Source: Setophaga petechia
Lineage: Eukaryota; Chordata; Aves; Passeriformes; Parulidae
DNA length: 64,000 nucleotides
Reading direction: 5' to 3'
Assembly (NCBI GenBank): GCA_024362935.1
Contig: JANCRA010000033.1
Location: forward strand, 7,645,001-7,709,000
Of the stretch, positions 47,601-63,138 are shown piece by piece (the first letter of the stretch is position 1; each line of letters opens with the position of its first letter). The position numbers and the translations under genes were made by a program. Below the pieces are notes generated by a model that was not told the DNA's origin, ran no database searches, and saw nothing but the letters and a program-made list of their open reading frames with translations.

Positions 47601-50600
47601 GCCAAAAGGTTTTGTTTCTTGGACTGTTTAAAAAAATCCTTAAATATTATTAAGGTATAATGTTATTTTAAATTATTAATCGTTGCTATTTGCTTGGCAA
47701 GACCTGAGTCCTGCTCATGCTGGTGCACAGGTTTTACCACTTTGGACTCAGGATATCTTGAGGGTTGGCAAATTTTTACTGGTTTTGCCTTTGTACACGT
47801 TGGCTTTTCTCTGGTAAAAGCCTCTTCCTTCCTCTTTCCACAGTAGCTTCAAGATTAAATTAGACACTGGCTCCCAAAGCCACAATCCTGTAGCTAGAAA
47901 AGACTTTAATATCTTGAATAGAAAATGCTGAATTGAAAAACTTTAACCAAATCTACACCTCTGAGCTGGGAGCTGCTGTCCAGAGGAGAAAGAATTCCTG
48001 GCACAAACCAGCCCATTTCAATGCCTTTGTGGTTTTTTCTCTTCTTTCTTTTTTATTTTTTAAACCTCAGGAGCAGCAGTTTGACCCCTTCAGACACTTC
48101 ATGCACTGATCAGGAGCTGTTCATTTGCTGCCCTGGAGTTTCTCAGGTGCTCCAGCATTTGCAATGGTGGGGTGGCATCAGTTACACACCCACAGCTTGT
48201 GGCCACAGAGCTGCTTTCAAAAACAATTAAATTCCCATTCATGAATGAACCCCTGCCATGGCAGGGACACCTTCCACTGTCCCAGGTGCTCCCAGCCCAA
48301 TGTCCTTGGGCACTGCCAGGGACCCAGGGGCAGCCACAGCTGTGCCAGGGCCTGCCCACCCTGCCAGGAAAGGATTTTTTCCTAATATCCAACCTAAACC
48401 CGTTCTGTGTCAGTTTGAAGCCATTCCCTGTGTGCTGTCCCTCCATCCCTTGGAAATCCTCTCTCCATCTTTGCCAACACTGAGCTCACCCCAGAGCTTC
48501 TCCTGTGCAGGTGAGCAATGCCAGCCCTGCCCCATCCCTCTGCCCATCCTGGAGCTCCTCTGGGCTCCCCCAGCAGCTCCAGCTCCTCCAGGTGCCAGGG
48601 CTGGGCAGGGGAGCTCTGGCCTGGGCACAGAATCTCTGTCTGGATTCTTGGGTGAGGAGGGCAGATGTGAACGGGGCATTTTAGGGGAGAGAAGCTCCAG
48701 ATCCACTTGGAGCACATCCAAACACTCTCCCGTTTTCCCTCAGCCTGTGGCCCTGCAGGAGCTCAGAGGGGTTTGAGGTTGCAGCAAGGGCTGCAAGGCT
48801 TCCTGTGCTGCCCCTGGAAACGCAACAACAGCCACCAAACAAAACAACAGCCCTGCTGCACTGACCCTGGGCTCCTCTCACTGGGGCTTTCCCCTGCAGG
48901 TGCAATCGCTGGGGCACAGGGATCATTGCAGAGCATTTCCTGTCACAGCAGCACTGCTGAGACTTCAAGGAGTCCAAAGAGCAGGAAAAAACCCTTTGTA
49001 TTTTTATATCATTCAAGTATTATAATAAGCAGTACTGCCAGGGTGGTAGGGGACTTAGAAAGATTTCATAAATGATGTTGCAGAAATAATTTTGGTGTTT
49101 TATTACTCAGCTGAAGTTGACTGGGTGGGCTCTGGCCACGTCCACAATGCTCACAGCAGAACAGGTAATCAGTTTGCTACCATTACATTGATTTATTGAC
49201 AATCCACTCAAGAGAACTGGAAATATATGTAGAAATAGAAAATTCTTCTATATCGAGATGAAAAATACCCTGCCTGAGTTACTGATGACTCAATGTGAAA
49301 AGTTGCCCCCTAATCTTTACAAGCCTTGATGGAAAATTAGGAGTGTAAAAAAAAATGACTCATTGAGCTCCTACTAAGCTTTCCCCACCACTTCATTTTG
49401 TATTAAATTTCCAGGAGGCAGTTTATTTACAGTAAACACTGAGATCATAATCCACAATGAAAATCCCAATTCCAGTACACTTATTGGACTTGCAGACCCC
49501 AGGACAGCAAGGCATTGACTTTGAATCAAGATTTCAGCATTCTCCAGCCCTTACAGCTGCAGCAGGGCCTCTGATCTATAGAACATTAATCTAGATGGAA
49601 TGTGGACACAGAAATAAATGTAACAAACCTTATACACTGGGTCCTGTCTTTCAAAATAGGAACACAGAGTGTTTCAAAATGTTTTCTGGTTTGCATGTAA
49701 CAGAAAGAAATTCTGTCAGGCAAGAGGGCACCAGGGCTGGCAGGGAATGGATCTGTGTCTCTAATGTCACTGCAGCACAGCAGTAAGGTAGAACCTTGAC
49801 TTTGTATCTTTATAATTTCACAAATGTGCTTATTTCCAGGTATTTCTTGGTTTTCAATTGTGCTTTATCCAGGATCCTCACCAATAAGACATTTCTCCCA
49901 GCCAGTGGTTTTGTCACCATGAAAAGCACAGGGGGACATCAGGTACAGGAGCCTTCTGTCCCCCTGAGAGGAGGAACCCAAACACTTCACAGAGCCACAG
50001 GACTGAGGCTGGCAGAGACCTCTGAGACCACAGAGTCCCAGCTGTGCCTGATCCCCACCCTGTCCCCAGCCCAGAGCTCCGAGTGCCACCTCCAGGAGTT
50101 CCTGGGACACCTCCAGGGATGGGCACTGCAACCCTCCCTGGGCAATTCCAGCTCCTGACCCCCTTTCCAAGGGGAAATTCCTGCTGTGCCCACCCTGAGC
50201 TGCCCTGGCCCAGCCTGAGGCCGTTCCCTCTGCTCCTGTCCCTGTCCCTGGGACCTGTCCCCACCTGGCAGGGAATTCCAGAGAGGGGAAAGATCCCTGG
50301 GGATCCTCCTTTGCTCCAGGCTGAGAGTCCTCAGCTCCTCAGGAATTCTCCATTCCCTTCCCAGCTCCTCAGGAATTCTCCATTCCCTTCCCAGCTGCCT
50401 CAGGAATTCTCCATTCCCTTCAGAGCTTCCTCAGGAATTCTCCATTCCCTTCCCACCTTCTCACGAATTCTCCATTCCCTTCCCAGCTCCCTCAGGGATT
50501 CTCCATTCCCTTCCCAGCCCCCTCAGGGATTCTCCATTCCCTTTCCAGCTCCCTCAGGGATTCTCCATTCCCATCCCAGCTCCATTCCCTGCCCTGGACA

Positions 50601-50780
50601 GCTCCAGTCCCTCAGTGTCCCTCTGGCCATGGAGAGCCAGGACTGGAGGGATCTCATCACTGCTACTCCAACATCACCAAGAATTCCACTGAGTTCAAAC
50701 ACCAAACCCATCCCTACCCCAAAACCCAGCCCTACCTTTGCAGGTGTGCTGCTCCTGGGGTTTTTCTCCGTGGTTGTCAT
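29414..50780 (-). CDS. CASS4: CASS4, Cas-family scaffold protein
   Basis: Certain exons: 39930-39562, 34632-34528, 33222-33076, 32576-31257 and 29827-29414. All junctions are phase 0, giving 784 codons plus stop. With a candidate first exon at 50780-50736 (15 codons) the protein is 799 aa (human about 786 from memory). Domains: SH3 at about residues 18-78 (ALYDN, ELAFRRGDIVTVLEQ, GWWRCSLHGHHGLAPANRL). A substrate domain with ten YxxP motifs follows (YQVP x2, YDVP x3, YNIP, YDIP x4), then a Ser-rich run, a helical domain at about 430-590, the Src-binding-like motif CDYVQLQ, and a C-terminal focal-adhesion-targeting domain in the last exon. Known of the family: docking of Src, Crk and FAK at adhesions. 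The gene is intact, but introns 1 and 2 and the 3' end are full of tandem arrays, two of which copy exon edges. Confidence 0.94.
29840..31256. other. CASS4 intron 5, nothing notable
   Basis: AT-rich intronic sequence without recognisable repeats or conserved ORFs. Confidence 0.5.
31257..32576 (-). CDS. CASS4: CASS4 exon 5 (substrate and helical domains)
   Basis: Acceptor CTGTTGCAG|TTATAT and donor TTACAG|GTCAGT, 440 codons. It starts LYDVPPKRELDDSENKSQKK. YxxP motifs: LYDVP, IYDIP, LYDIP x2, LYDVP and VYDIP. The poly-Ser stretch STLSSSSSSSAESFSRLSPS precedes helices such as LELEAAIETLTRLQHGVSSS and SPDDLDRFVMVARTIPDDIK. It ends EDCDYVQLQ. Confidence 0.95.
33076..33222 (-). CDS. CASS4: CASS4 exon 4
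   Basis: Acceptor TTTGGAGCAG|AGTGCT and donor GGCAAT|GTAAGT, 49 codons. It encodes SAATPPSTRKVSMLGRSTES, FQAEQQQLYNIPSKAEKGGA and GSQDSPAGN. It contains a YNIP motif. Confidence 0.9.
33480..34060. mobile_element. Possible old LTR-type repeat in CASS4 intron 3
   Basis: GTGACA/TGTCAC motifs recur many times, and the sequence resembles passerine endogenous-retrovirus LTRs only loosely. I found no clear TG...CA ends or target duplication. Confidence 0.25.
34092..34452. repeat. About 360-bp foldback (long inverted repeat)
   Basis: Arms of about 165-170 bp: 34092-34256 against the reverse complement of about 34281-34452. The outer 80 bp match about 89 percent by eye. The inner end (GAGGCAG...GTGACACT against AGTGTCAACCTCTCTGCCTC) also pairs well; the middle is diverged. 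The spacer is about 25 nt. It lies in CASS4 intron 3. Confidence 0.8.
34528..34632 (-). CDS. CASS4: CASS4 exon 3
   Basis: Acceptor CTCCCCTCCAAG|CACCTG and donor CCACAG|GTGAGT, 35 codons. It encodes HLFTLPRACRASAPNIRGEV then YDVPSLQHRGSPVPQ. The LTLPR...RAS...VYDVP...QHRG pattern matches the remembered human protein. The first 26 coding bases and the acceptor are repeated ten more times upstream. Confidence 0.88.
34622..35665 (-). repeat. Compound array copying the 5' edge of CASS4 exon 3
   Basis: Eleven copies (including the real exon start) of about 45 bp holding TCTCCCCTCCAAG|CACCTGT and the rest of TTTACCCTGCCCAGAGCCTG on the minus strand. They alternate with (TTA)n and (TTTTTA)n microsatellite. 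The marker GGTGCTTGG falls near 34630, 34753 (variant ATGCTTGG), 34837, 34931, 35045, 35154, 35236, 35325, 35419, 35525 and 35630. The spacing varies with the microsatellite length. Confidence 0.93.
35700..38560. other. CASS4 intron 2, middle part
   Basis: Intronic DNA. One antisense CR1 fragment is listed separately at 36571-36740. No gene seen; ORFs here are short and overlap the repeat. Confidence 0.5.
36571..36740 (-). mobile_element. CR1 LINE 3' fragment (antisense)
   Basis: Starts with the antisense CR1 terminus GAATCACAGAGTCACAAAAT, then TTGGGTTGGGAGGAATCTTC and CTCCAGGGATGGGGAATCC. Confidence 0.75.
38570..39561 (-). repeat. 167-184-bp array copying the 3' edge and donor of CASS4 exon 2
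   Basis: The exon-edge marker AGCTCACCTG (revcomp CAGGTGAGCT) occurs at the real donor (39555) and again at 39371, 39202, 39035 and 38868, spaced 184, 169, 167 and 167 bp. A fifth, degenerate copy lies near 38690. Each unit also carries about 36 bp of exon (GGAGCGCTTGGTCCTCTCGC) and about 130 bp of intron. Confidence 0.93.
39562..39930 (-). CDS. CASS4: CASS4 exon 2 (SH3 domain)
   Basis: Acceptor TGTCCCCAG|CACAGC and donor CACCAG|GTGAGC, 123 codons. It encodes HSLAKALYDNKAECSDELAF through ERTKRSTHQ, including the SH3 fold and the motifs IYQVP and VYQVP. Very GC-rich compared with the rest of the gene. The last 36 coding bases and donor are copied several times in the following intron. Confidence 0.94.
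39955..39992 (-). repeat. 8-bp repeat just upstream of the CASS4 exon 2 acceptor
   Basis: TGTCACTT-type units. On the minus strand this reads GTGACAAA repeated, giving five TGAC motifs. The acceptor AG is only 24 nt beyond the array. Confidence 0.9.
40163..40300 (-). mobile_element. CR1 LINE 3' fragment (antisense)
   Basis: ATCACAGAATCATGGAATGC, then TTTGGGTGGGAAGGGACCTT and CCTGCCATGGGCAGGGACAG: a typical antisense CR1 3' end in CASS4 intron 1. Confidence 0.85.
41000..41745. repeat. 33-41-bp minisatellite in CASS4 intron 1
   Basis: About 20 copies of GAGCCAGGCTGGGCACACAC followed by AGCAAGGCTGGGCTCAG and either TCT or GGTGT. Two unit lengths alternate irregularly. Confidence 0.94.
42480..43015. 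repeat. 20-bp minisatellite in CASS4 intron 1
   Basis: About 27 copies of GTGCAGAGTATTTCAGAAAG or GTGCAGAGCATTTCAGGGAG, with some 18-19-bp variants. Three overlapping plus-strand ORFs of 184-241 codons result. Confidence 0.95.
44313..44358. repeat. 19-bp-stem inverted repeat
   Basis: AAACTGGGAGTTTATTCTC (44313-44331) pairs with 44340-44358 at 18 of 19 positions, with an 8-nt loop. Confidence 0.85.
45712..46048. repeat. 20-bp minisatellite in CASS4 intron 1
   Basis: About 17 copies of CTCACCCCCAAAATCTTGTC with one-base length changes in the C run. Confidence 0.94.
47027..47350. other. GGA/GAT purine tract and GC-rich patch
   Basis: 47027-47087 is almost pure A/G on the plus strand (AGGAGGAGGATGAGGAGGAG). 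It is followed by CpG-containing sequence to about 47350. A plus-strand ORF reads through it as an acidic run. It could be an internal promoter or enhancer; no motif decides this. Confidence 0.35.
48240..48690 (-). mobile_element. CR1 LINE fragment (antisense)
   Basis: CCCCTGCCATGGCAGGGACA, then CTTCCACTGTCCCAGGTGCT and CTAATATCCAACCTAAACCC, in CR1 order, antisense. Confidence 0.8.
49975..50331 (-). mobile_element. CR1-like fragment (antisense)
   Basis: Same antisense repeat as at 26240-26483, with more 5' sequence. It leads directly into the 29-bp array. Confidence 0.6.
50332..50580. repeat. 29-31-bp minisatellite, twin of the RTF2 intron 1 array
   Basis: About eight copies of CTCAGGAATTCTCCATTCCC plus TTCCCAGCTC. 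The last copies have AGGGATTCTCC instead of AGGAATTCTCC. Confidence 0.92.
50736..50780 (-). CDS. CASS4: CASS4 candidate first coding exon
   Basis: Encodes MTTTEKNPRSSTPAK with donor GCAAAG|GTAGGG, phase 0, matching the phase-0 acceptor of the SH3 exon. The ATG has A at -3. Human CASS4 also starts with a short exon ending in K before the ALYDN exon (memory). The sequence itself is not conserved enough to be sure. Intron 1 would be 10.8 kb. Confidence 0.5.
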
Positions 50781-51314
50781 TGTGCACCTGGAGCAGCACA
50801 GAGAGCCAGGGGGATGGGGACCCTGGAGCTGTGCCCGGGCGCTGTGCGTGGGGAACTCCCCTCAGCAAAGTCCATCTGACAGCTCTGCCCCTAGCAGCAC
50901 TCACAGCCTGCAGACAAGCTCCTCATGTGAGATAATATCTGAGACAGCTCAAGATAAAAGGAGGGCAGAATATAACCCAAGAAAAGCCCTTTTGGCCACT
51001 GGAAGTAAGCAAACGCCGCGTCAAGTGGGATTTTCCTTGGTCTTCCTGCACCAACTTGTCGCAGTTCAGCAGTGGGAAGTCGGAGCCCTCTGCCCGTGCT
51101 CCTGTTTCCTCTTTTGCAGCAGAGAGAGCAGGGCTGTGGCACACTGAGGAGCTGCACAGCCCTGATAAGGCTCCCCTGCCAGTCCCAGCAGGGCAGGATT
51201 TCACTGCCAGCTCCTCCCGGCGCTCCAGGCAGCCTCAGCTCTCACAGCATGAGAAGCAGGAGCATCAGGAATTCAAGAACCTCCAGAGTCCCACAGGGAA
51301 AGGTGTTCCCAGTC

Positions 51315-51425
51315 AGAGAATGGTTTGGGTTGGAAGGGGCTCAGGATCACCTCATTCCATGGGCAGGGACACCTCCCAGCAGAGCAGGCTGTCCCAAGCC
51401 CATCCAGCCTGGCCTTGCACACTGA
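51315..51425 (-). mobile_element. CR1 LINE 3' fragment (antisense)
   Basis: GAATGGTTTGGGTTGGAAGG, then CCATGGGCAGGGACACCTCC and CCAAGCCCATCCAGCCTGGC. Confidence 0.8.
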
Positions 51426-51429
51426 ATTT

Positions 51430-53386
51430 CACCCCATGGTTCATTTTCTCCCTCAATAGGATGAGTTCAGTTTTTCCCAGCCCTTCTTTCTCCAACAACC
51501 TTGTGGCCTCAGGAGGATGTTCAGGATATGGAAAGGCAGCAAGGTGCCAATGGTAGGATGGTTTTGTGTTAAAGTAGTAACTTTTTGCTCTTGCACTGCG
51601 AGTTCAAGCCCCCAGAGCTACGGAAGCTTGAGGTGAGAGCTCCCCCAGTTCGCAGCCACAGCGGTGCTTTAACACATAAACCACAAAAAGAGGGTTGTAA
51701 AAGCAGATCCCAAACGCCAGTAACAAGTGCATGAATTACAGACAGGTGCTTTAGCAGAATTAAAGAGAAGGTGGCACTCCAAAACTAAAAAAGCCACTGC
51801 TGTCACCCATCCCACCTCACGCCTCAGTGACTGTGTCAGGACTTCCCTTTCCCTGCCCCCAGCTCTGCTTCTCCTGGTTTCCCCACCAAAAAGGCACCAG
51901 CACCACCATCCCTCAGCAGCACTGCCCCTGAAGGGTCAGAACAGAGGCAGAGGAGCAGCAAAGAGGATCCAGCCTCAGAAATGTTCTGCATAGAGGGAGC
52001 TTTTCAAGAGAAAATTAAATTTCATTATTTAAATAAAAATCTCCCACATTCCACATCTTGAGTCTGTAATTGTTCCTGATTCAGGTGGAACACAACAAAT
52101 TCATCACTCCCAGACCCCAAGTCCCAGCCTCCCATATTTGACCACTTATCCTTTGTTATACAGAAAACAAATACAATTCCTTCTTTATGTATCAAAGAGC
52201 TTTTTAAAAGGCAATCTTTATTTAAATACAGACAAAACCTGTACCCTCACCAGCCCTTGACAATTCCTCAGTGTAATAATGGAAATTAATCCAGCAGCAA
52301 GAACCACCTCACATTTCAAAACCCTCACAAAGGCGAGTGCTGAGCTCTGACCAAAGGAGCCTCCCAGCTGTGCTGCCCAGGAGCTCTGCACGAGGAGGCC
52401 TCAAAAAACAAGCTTAAGGCTCTGCTCAGGCAGATCTCTGGGAGAATAAGTAGTGAATTTTCCAACTTGGAGAAGTTTTAAGCACAGTTTCTCAACGATG
52501 GGCACTGGGTTTGTGACTAATTAAAAAAGAATGTAATTGAAGTGCTGTGTAAGATGTGGATGAAGATTTCTCAGTCAAATGAAACAGTGACATTTCTGAG
52601 GTACACATACAAAAATTCAGATGCACAAGCTTCTTTCTTTGAGAGGATATTAAAGGTCTCTAAGGCAAAATTATTTTCACCTGCAGCAGCACTGTCACAT
52701 TTTAATTGCAATGTAGGTATTCCTTAAAACTATTAGGAATTCATTTTGAGGTCCCACTTGTTAAGATAAATTCAGAGGAGGATGAGATGAAGTCTGACTT
52801 TAACACAAGAACTAGAAGACCATTTCTTGAATTCATCTAAACAATTTAAAATCTTGTTTGAATTCTTATGGCACAACTCAGAACTGTAGGCCTACTCGGC
52901 CAAAAAACAAAAAACACAAAGAATTCACCAAAACCCCAGACTGAAAGATACAAACCAGAGCTTTACAAATAATGAATTGTGGCTGAAGGCAGCTTAAGGC
53001 TTTGTTAAAGTTTCTGCACCAAGTTCTGCTGCTCTTTGTGTGATCTCTTCTCTGCCAGAGTTCAGAGGGATTGCACAGACACAACACAGAGCAGAACTGG
53101 CTCCTTCTGAGCAGGACACAGTCCCATTTTCTCATGTGTGATTCACAAGCAGGGAAACAAGCTTAGCCCTCCCTGCCAGGATCATTTCATTCTCCACCCC
53201 CTCCCTTCCGTACAATTAGAGATGACTTACAAAAAATTAAACCACTCACACTAATAAAAAAATATTAGCGTGGGGTGAAAAGTCTCAATATTTGCCATTT
53301 TCCTGCCGGGTCTGACAGAATCCAAAGCGGCCCAGCAGGGCCCCCAGGGGGGCAGGAGCTGGGCAGTCCCTGCCTGCAGAGCGCCC
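51430..53386. other. Intergenic DNA between CASS4 and CSTF1, with CSTF1 3'UTR
   Basis: No gene recognised. The right part is probably CSTF1 3'UTR. A candidate AATAAA on the minus strand is at 52222-52217, 1.17 kb past the CSTF1 stop. A GAGTTCAAGCC motif at about 51601 resembles a tRNA B box but no cloverleaf was found. Confidence 0.45.
52217..52222 (-). terminator. Candidate CSTF1 poly(A) signal
   Basis: TTTATT on plus is AATAAA on minus, the first canonical hexamer I noticed downstream of the stop. Confidence 0.3.
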
Positions 53387-61050
<7,664 letters not shown>

Positions 61051-61089
61051 CGGGAGCCCCCCGCGATGGGGGGGAGGGCAGAGCGCGGG

Positions 61090-61410
61090 GACCCCGGTCC
61101 CGTTTTGGGGACCCCTATCCCCGACCCCGCTCCGGTGACCCCGACCCCGGCTTTGGGGGCATCGATCCCGCTTTGGGGACCCCCATCCCCGATCCCGCTC
61201 TGGGAGCCCCGACTCCGCTTTGGCGAACCCCATCCCTGACCCCGCTCCGGAAGCCTCGATCCCCGTTTCCGCTTCGGGGGTCCCAATTCCCGACTCCGCT
61301 CCAAGGGCCCCGAAATGGGGGTCCCGATCCCCGACCCCGCTCCGGGGATCCCGATCCCTGACTCCGCTTTGTGGACCCCGACCCCTATAGCCTCCCCCCC
61401 GCGCTGGGGA
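61090..61410. repeat. GC-rich minisatellite in the CpG island
   Basis: About ten irregular units of 30-33 bp such as CTTTGGGGACCCCCATCCCC followed by GATCCCGCTC. Confidence 0.85.
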
Positions 61411-61845
61411 TCCCGGGGTCCTTCTCGCCGTTCCCCCTTCCGGGGGTCCATTCTCTCCATTCCGGCCCCTCTGGGGGTCCCGCATCCCCCATTCTCCCTT
61501 CCAGGGATCCCGGGGGTCGCTCTCCCCATTCCTCCCCTTCCAGCGATCCCGAGGGTCCATTCCCGTTCCCCTTCCGGGGGCAGCGGGGCCCTGGCGGAGG
61601 CCGCAGAGCCACGCTCGGGGCGGGATCGCGGGCGGGGGAGCGGCGCTGGCCCGGCCCCCAGCGGGCGCGGGGGGAGCCCGGGGCTTCTTTTGTGTCGCAG
61701 CCGCAAAGCTCCGGAGCGCCGCTTCCGCCAGACCCCGGATCCCAAACACGGCGACGTGAACGGGCTGGGAATGAAGCGGCTGGCGCTGCTGCCCGGCCCG
61801 GCCCCGTCCCCAGCGCAAACCGTCCCCTCCCCGAGTGCTACTCAC

Positions 61846-61965
61846 GTCAGCCTCGAGAAAGGGCAGCCGGAGCGGGCGCGGGTCGAGCAGCGGGGCTGCC
61901 ATGCTCCCCATGCCCCGGGGCAGCTGTCGTCTGTCACACGCTGCAGCGACACGGCGACCCGACAT
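61846..61965 (-). CDS. Possible alternative CSTF1 5' exon (N-terminal extension)
   Basis: ATG at 61965 (A at -3), 40 codons MSGRRVAAACDRRQLPRGMG then SMAAPLLDPRPLRLPFLEAD, donor GGCTGAC|GTGAGT in phase 0. Joined to the acceptor at 60120 it continues APPRQSLLT and then the normal CSTF1 start, in frame with no stop. It may instead be non-coding 5'UTR or chance in GC-rich DNA. Confidence 0.25.
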
Positions 61966-62591
61966 CTTCTTTTTACCTATCCTGAACCACTTGTAAACAC
62001 CAACACACACAACCAGGCTCTCCTTCGCTCTTGTTTTCAGCACCGCGAAGACACTGAAAAGTTCCCTTGGATCGCAGTTCTTCGCAAGCCCCAAGCGCCG
62101 GCTGGAGTTTCCTCGCTCCGCGGCGCCTCTCAGGGACCCGCGGGCTCCGGGCTAGCAGCGCCTCACGCCGCGCTCGCTGCGCTGCTCGCGGGCCGCGTTC
62201 GCTGACCGGCCGCGCTCCCGCTGTCCCGGCGTCTCCTCGGGAGCTGCGCGGCTCTGGGCGCTGCCGGGGGCTGCGGCGCGAGGGGTCTGGGCCGGGCGGT
62301 GCCTTGGCGCTTGGCGCTCGCCCCGCAGCGCTGGCGGCACGTGGAGCTGCCCGGGGCCGCTCGGCCGGGACGCACCGGGAGGCTCCGGCCCTGCTCGGCC
62401 CGTCCGGGGGGGCACCCACACAATGGCCCCGCTCGCGCTCGGCCCCACTCGCGGTGGCAGCAGCGCCGCTCCCCGGCCTGGCCCGGGGGTGGACGGGGGT
62501 GTCTCGGGGGGAGTCTGGCGGGAGCGGGACTGACCTGGCGGCGCTCCCGGGCGCGGAGCGGAGCGGAGGCGGCGGCGGCCACAGGTGGGAG

Positions 62592-62703
62592 CGCGGCGCG
62601 TTACGCGATTTGCGTAGCGGAAGCGGCGGCTCGGCCGGCGGGAAGTGCGCGGGCGACGCGCGCCGGGGGGCGCGGCGCTACGCAAAGTGCGTAACGCGCC
62701 GCG
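62592..62703. repeat. 28-bp inverted repeat near the AURKA promoter
   Basis: Arms 62592-62619 and 62676-62703 match at 26 of 28 positions, separated by 56 bp. Each arm contains TTACGC and TTTGCGTAGCG (or complement). The arms lie about 190-300 bp upstream of the CHR-like element. Confidence 0.92.
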
Positions 62704-62775
62704 CGGCGACAACGCCGGCGGAGGGGCGGGCGTGGCGCGTGCGCCCCTCGCGGCGCGGCGGAGCGCGCCCGGCAG

Positions 62776-62898
62776 CCAATGGGCGGGCGGGCTGTCCGCG
62801 GGAAGAGCCAATCAGCGTTCGCGGGCCTCGGGAGCGCGGCCAATGGCGGGCGGCGGGGGTTTAAAGGGGTATTTAAGGCGCGGCGGTTTGAATTCAAA
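62776..62898 (+). promoter_or_regulatory. AURKA: AURKA promoter: three CCAAT boxes and CDE/CHR-like element
   Basis: CCAAT at 62776-62780, 62808-62812 and 62840-62844, spaced exactly 32 bp and in one orientation. GGCGCGGCGG at 62877-62886 runs directly into TTTGAATTCAAA (62887-62898), whose TTTGAA is the CHR core. NF-Y plus CHR (DREAM/MMB complex) is the known architecture of G2/M-induced genes, and AURKA is one. There is no TATA box of good quality. Confidence 0.75.
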
Positions 62899-62899
62899 C

Positions 62900-62934
62900 A
62901 GCTCCGGCGGCCCTGACGCGGCGGCGGCTCCGCG
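62900..62934 (+). other. AURKA: AURKA 5' non-coding exon (start not determined)
   Basis: Exon end set by donor TCCGCG|GTGAGC after 62934. The transcription start is inferred to lie just downstream of the CHR-like element. Confidence 0.55.
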
Positions 62935-63084
62935 GTGAGCGTGGGGCGGGCAGGGGGAATCGATCCCGGACCGCTATCGATAACGAGTGCTAATCGATAA
63001 GGGACCCCACATTCCCTGTGCTCCGCTCACCAAGCCCCTCTCGCCCTCAGCCAGAGCCGCACGGGCCGCTCCCGCTCTGGCGCT

Positions 63085-63138
63085 ATGGAGAGGAACATGA
63101 AGGAGAACCATGCCGCGTACCCAGGCCGCGCTGCCAAG
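63085..63138 (+). CDS. AURKA: AURKA first coding exon
   Basis: 18 codons with the KEN box. The ATG has G at +4 and C at -3 (CGCTATGG). Donor GCCAAG|GTAAAG. Confidence 0.92.

Larger units (their letters stand above)
40310..50735. other. CASS4 intron 1 (if the candidate exon 1 is right)
   Basis: 10.8 kb without a recognised gene. It holds minisatellites at 41000-41745, 42480-43010, 45712-46048 and 50332-50580, a small hairpin at 44313-44358, a purine-rich tract and GC-rich patch at 47027-47350, and CR1 fragments. Long ORFs over the arrays are period artefacts. Confidence 0.5.

Noticed and set aside
51580..51640. tRNA-like B box GAGTTCAAGCC
   Set aside because: No A box or cloverleaf could be folded; more likely a SINE remnant or chance.
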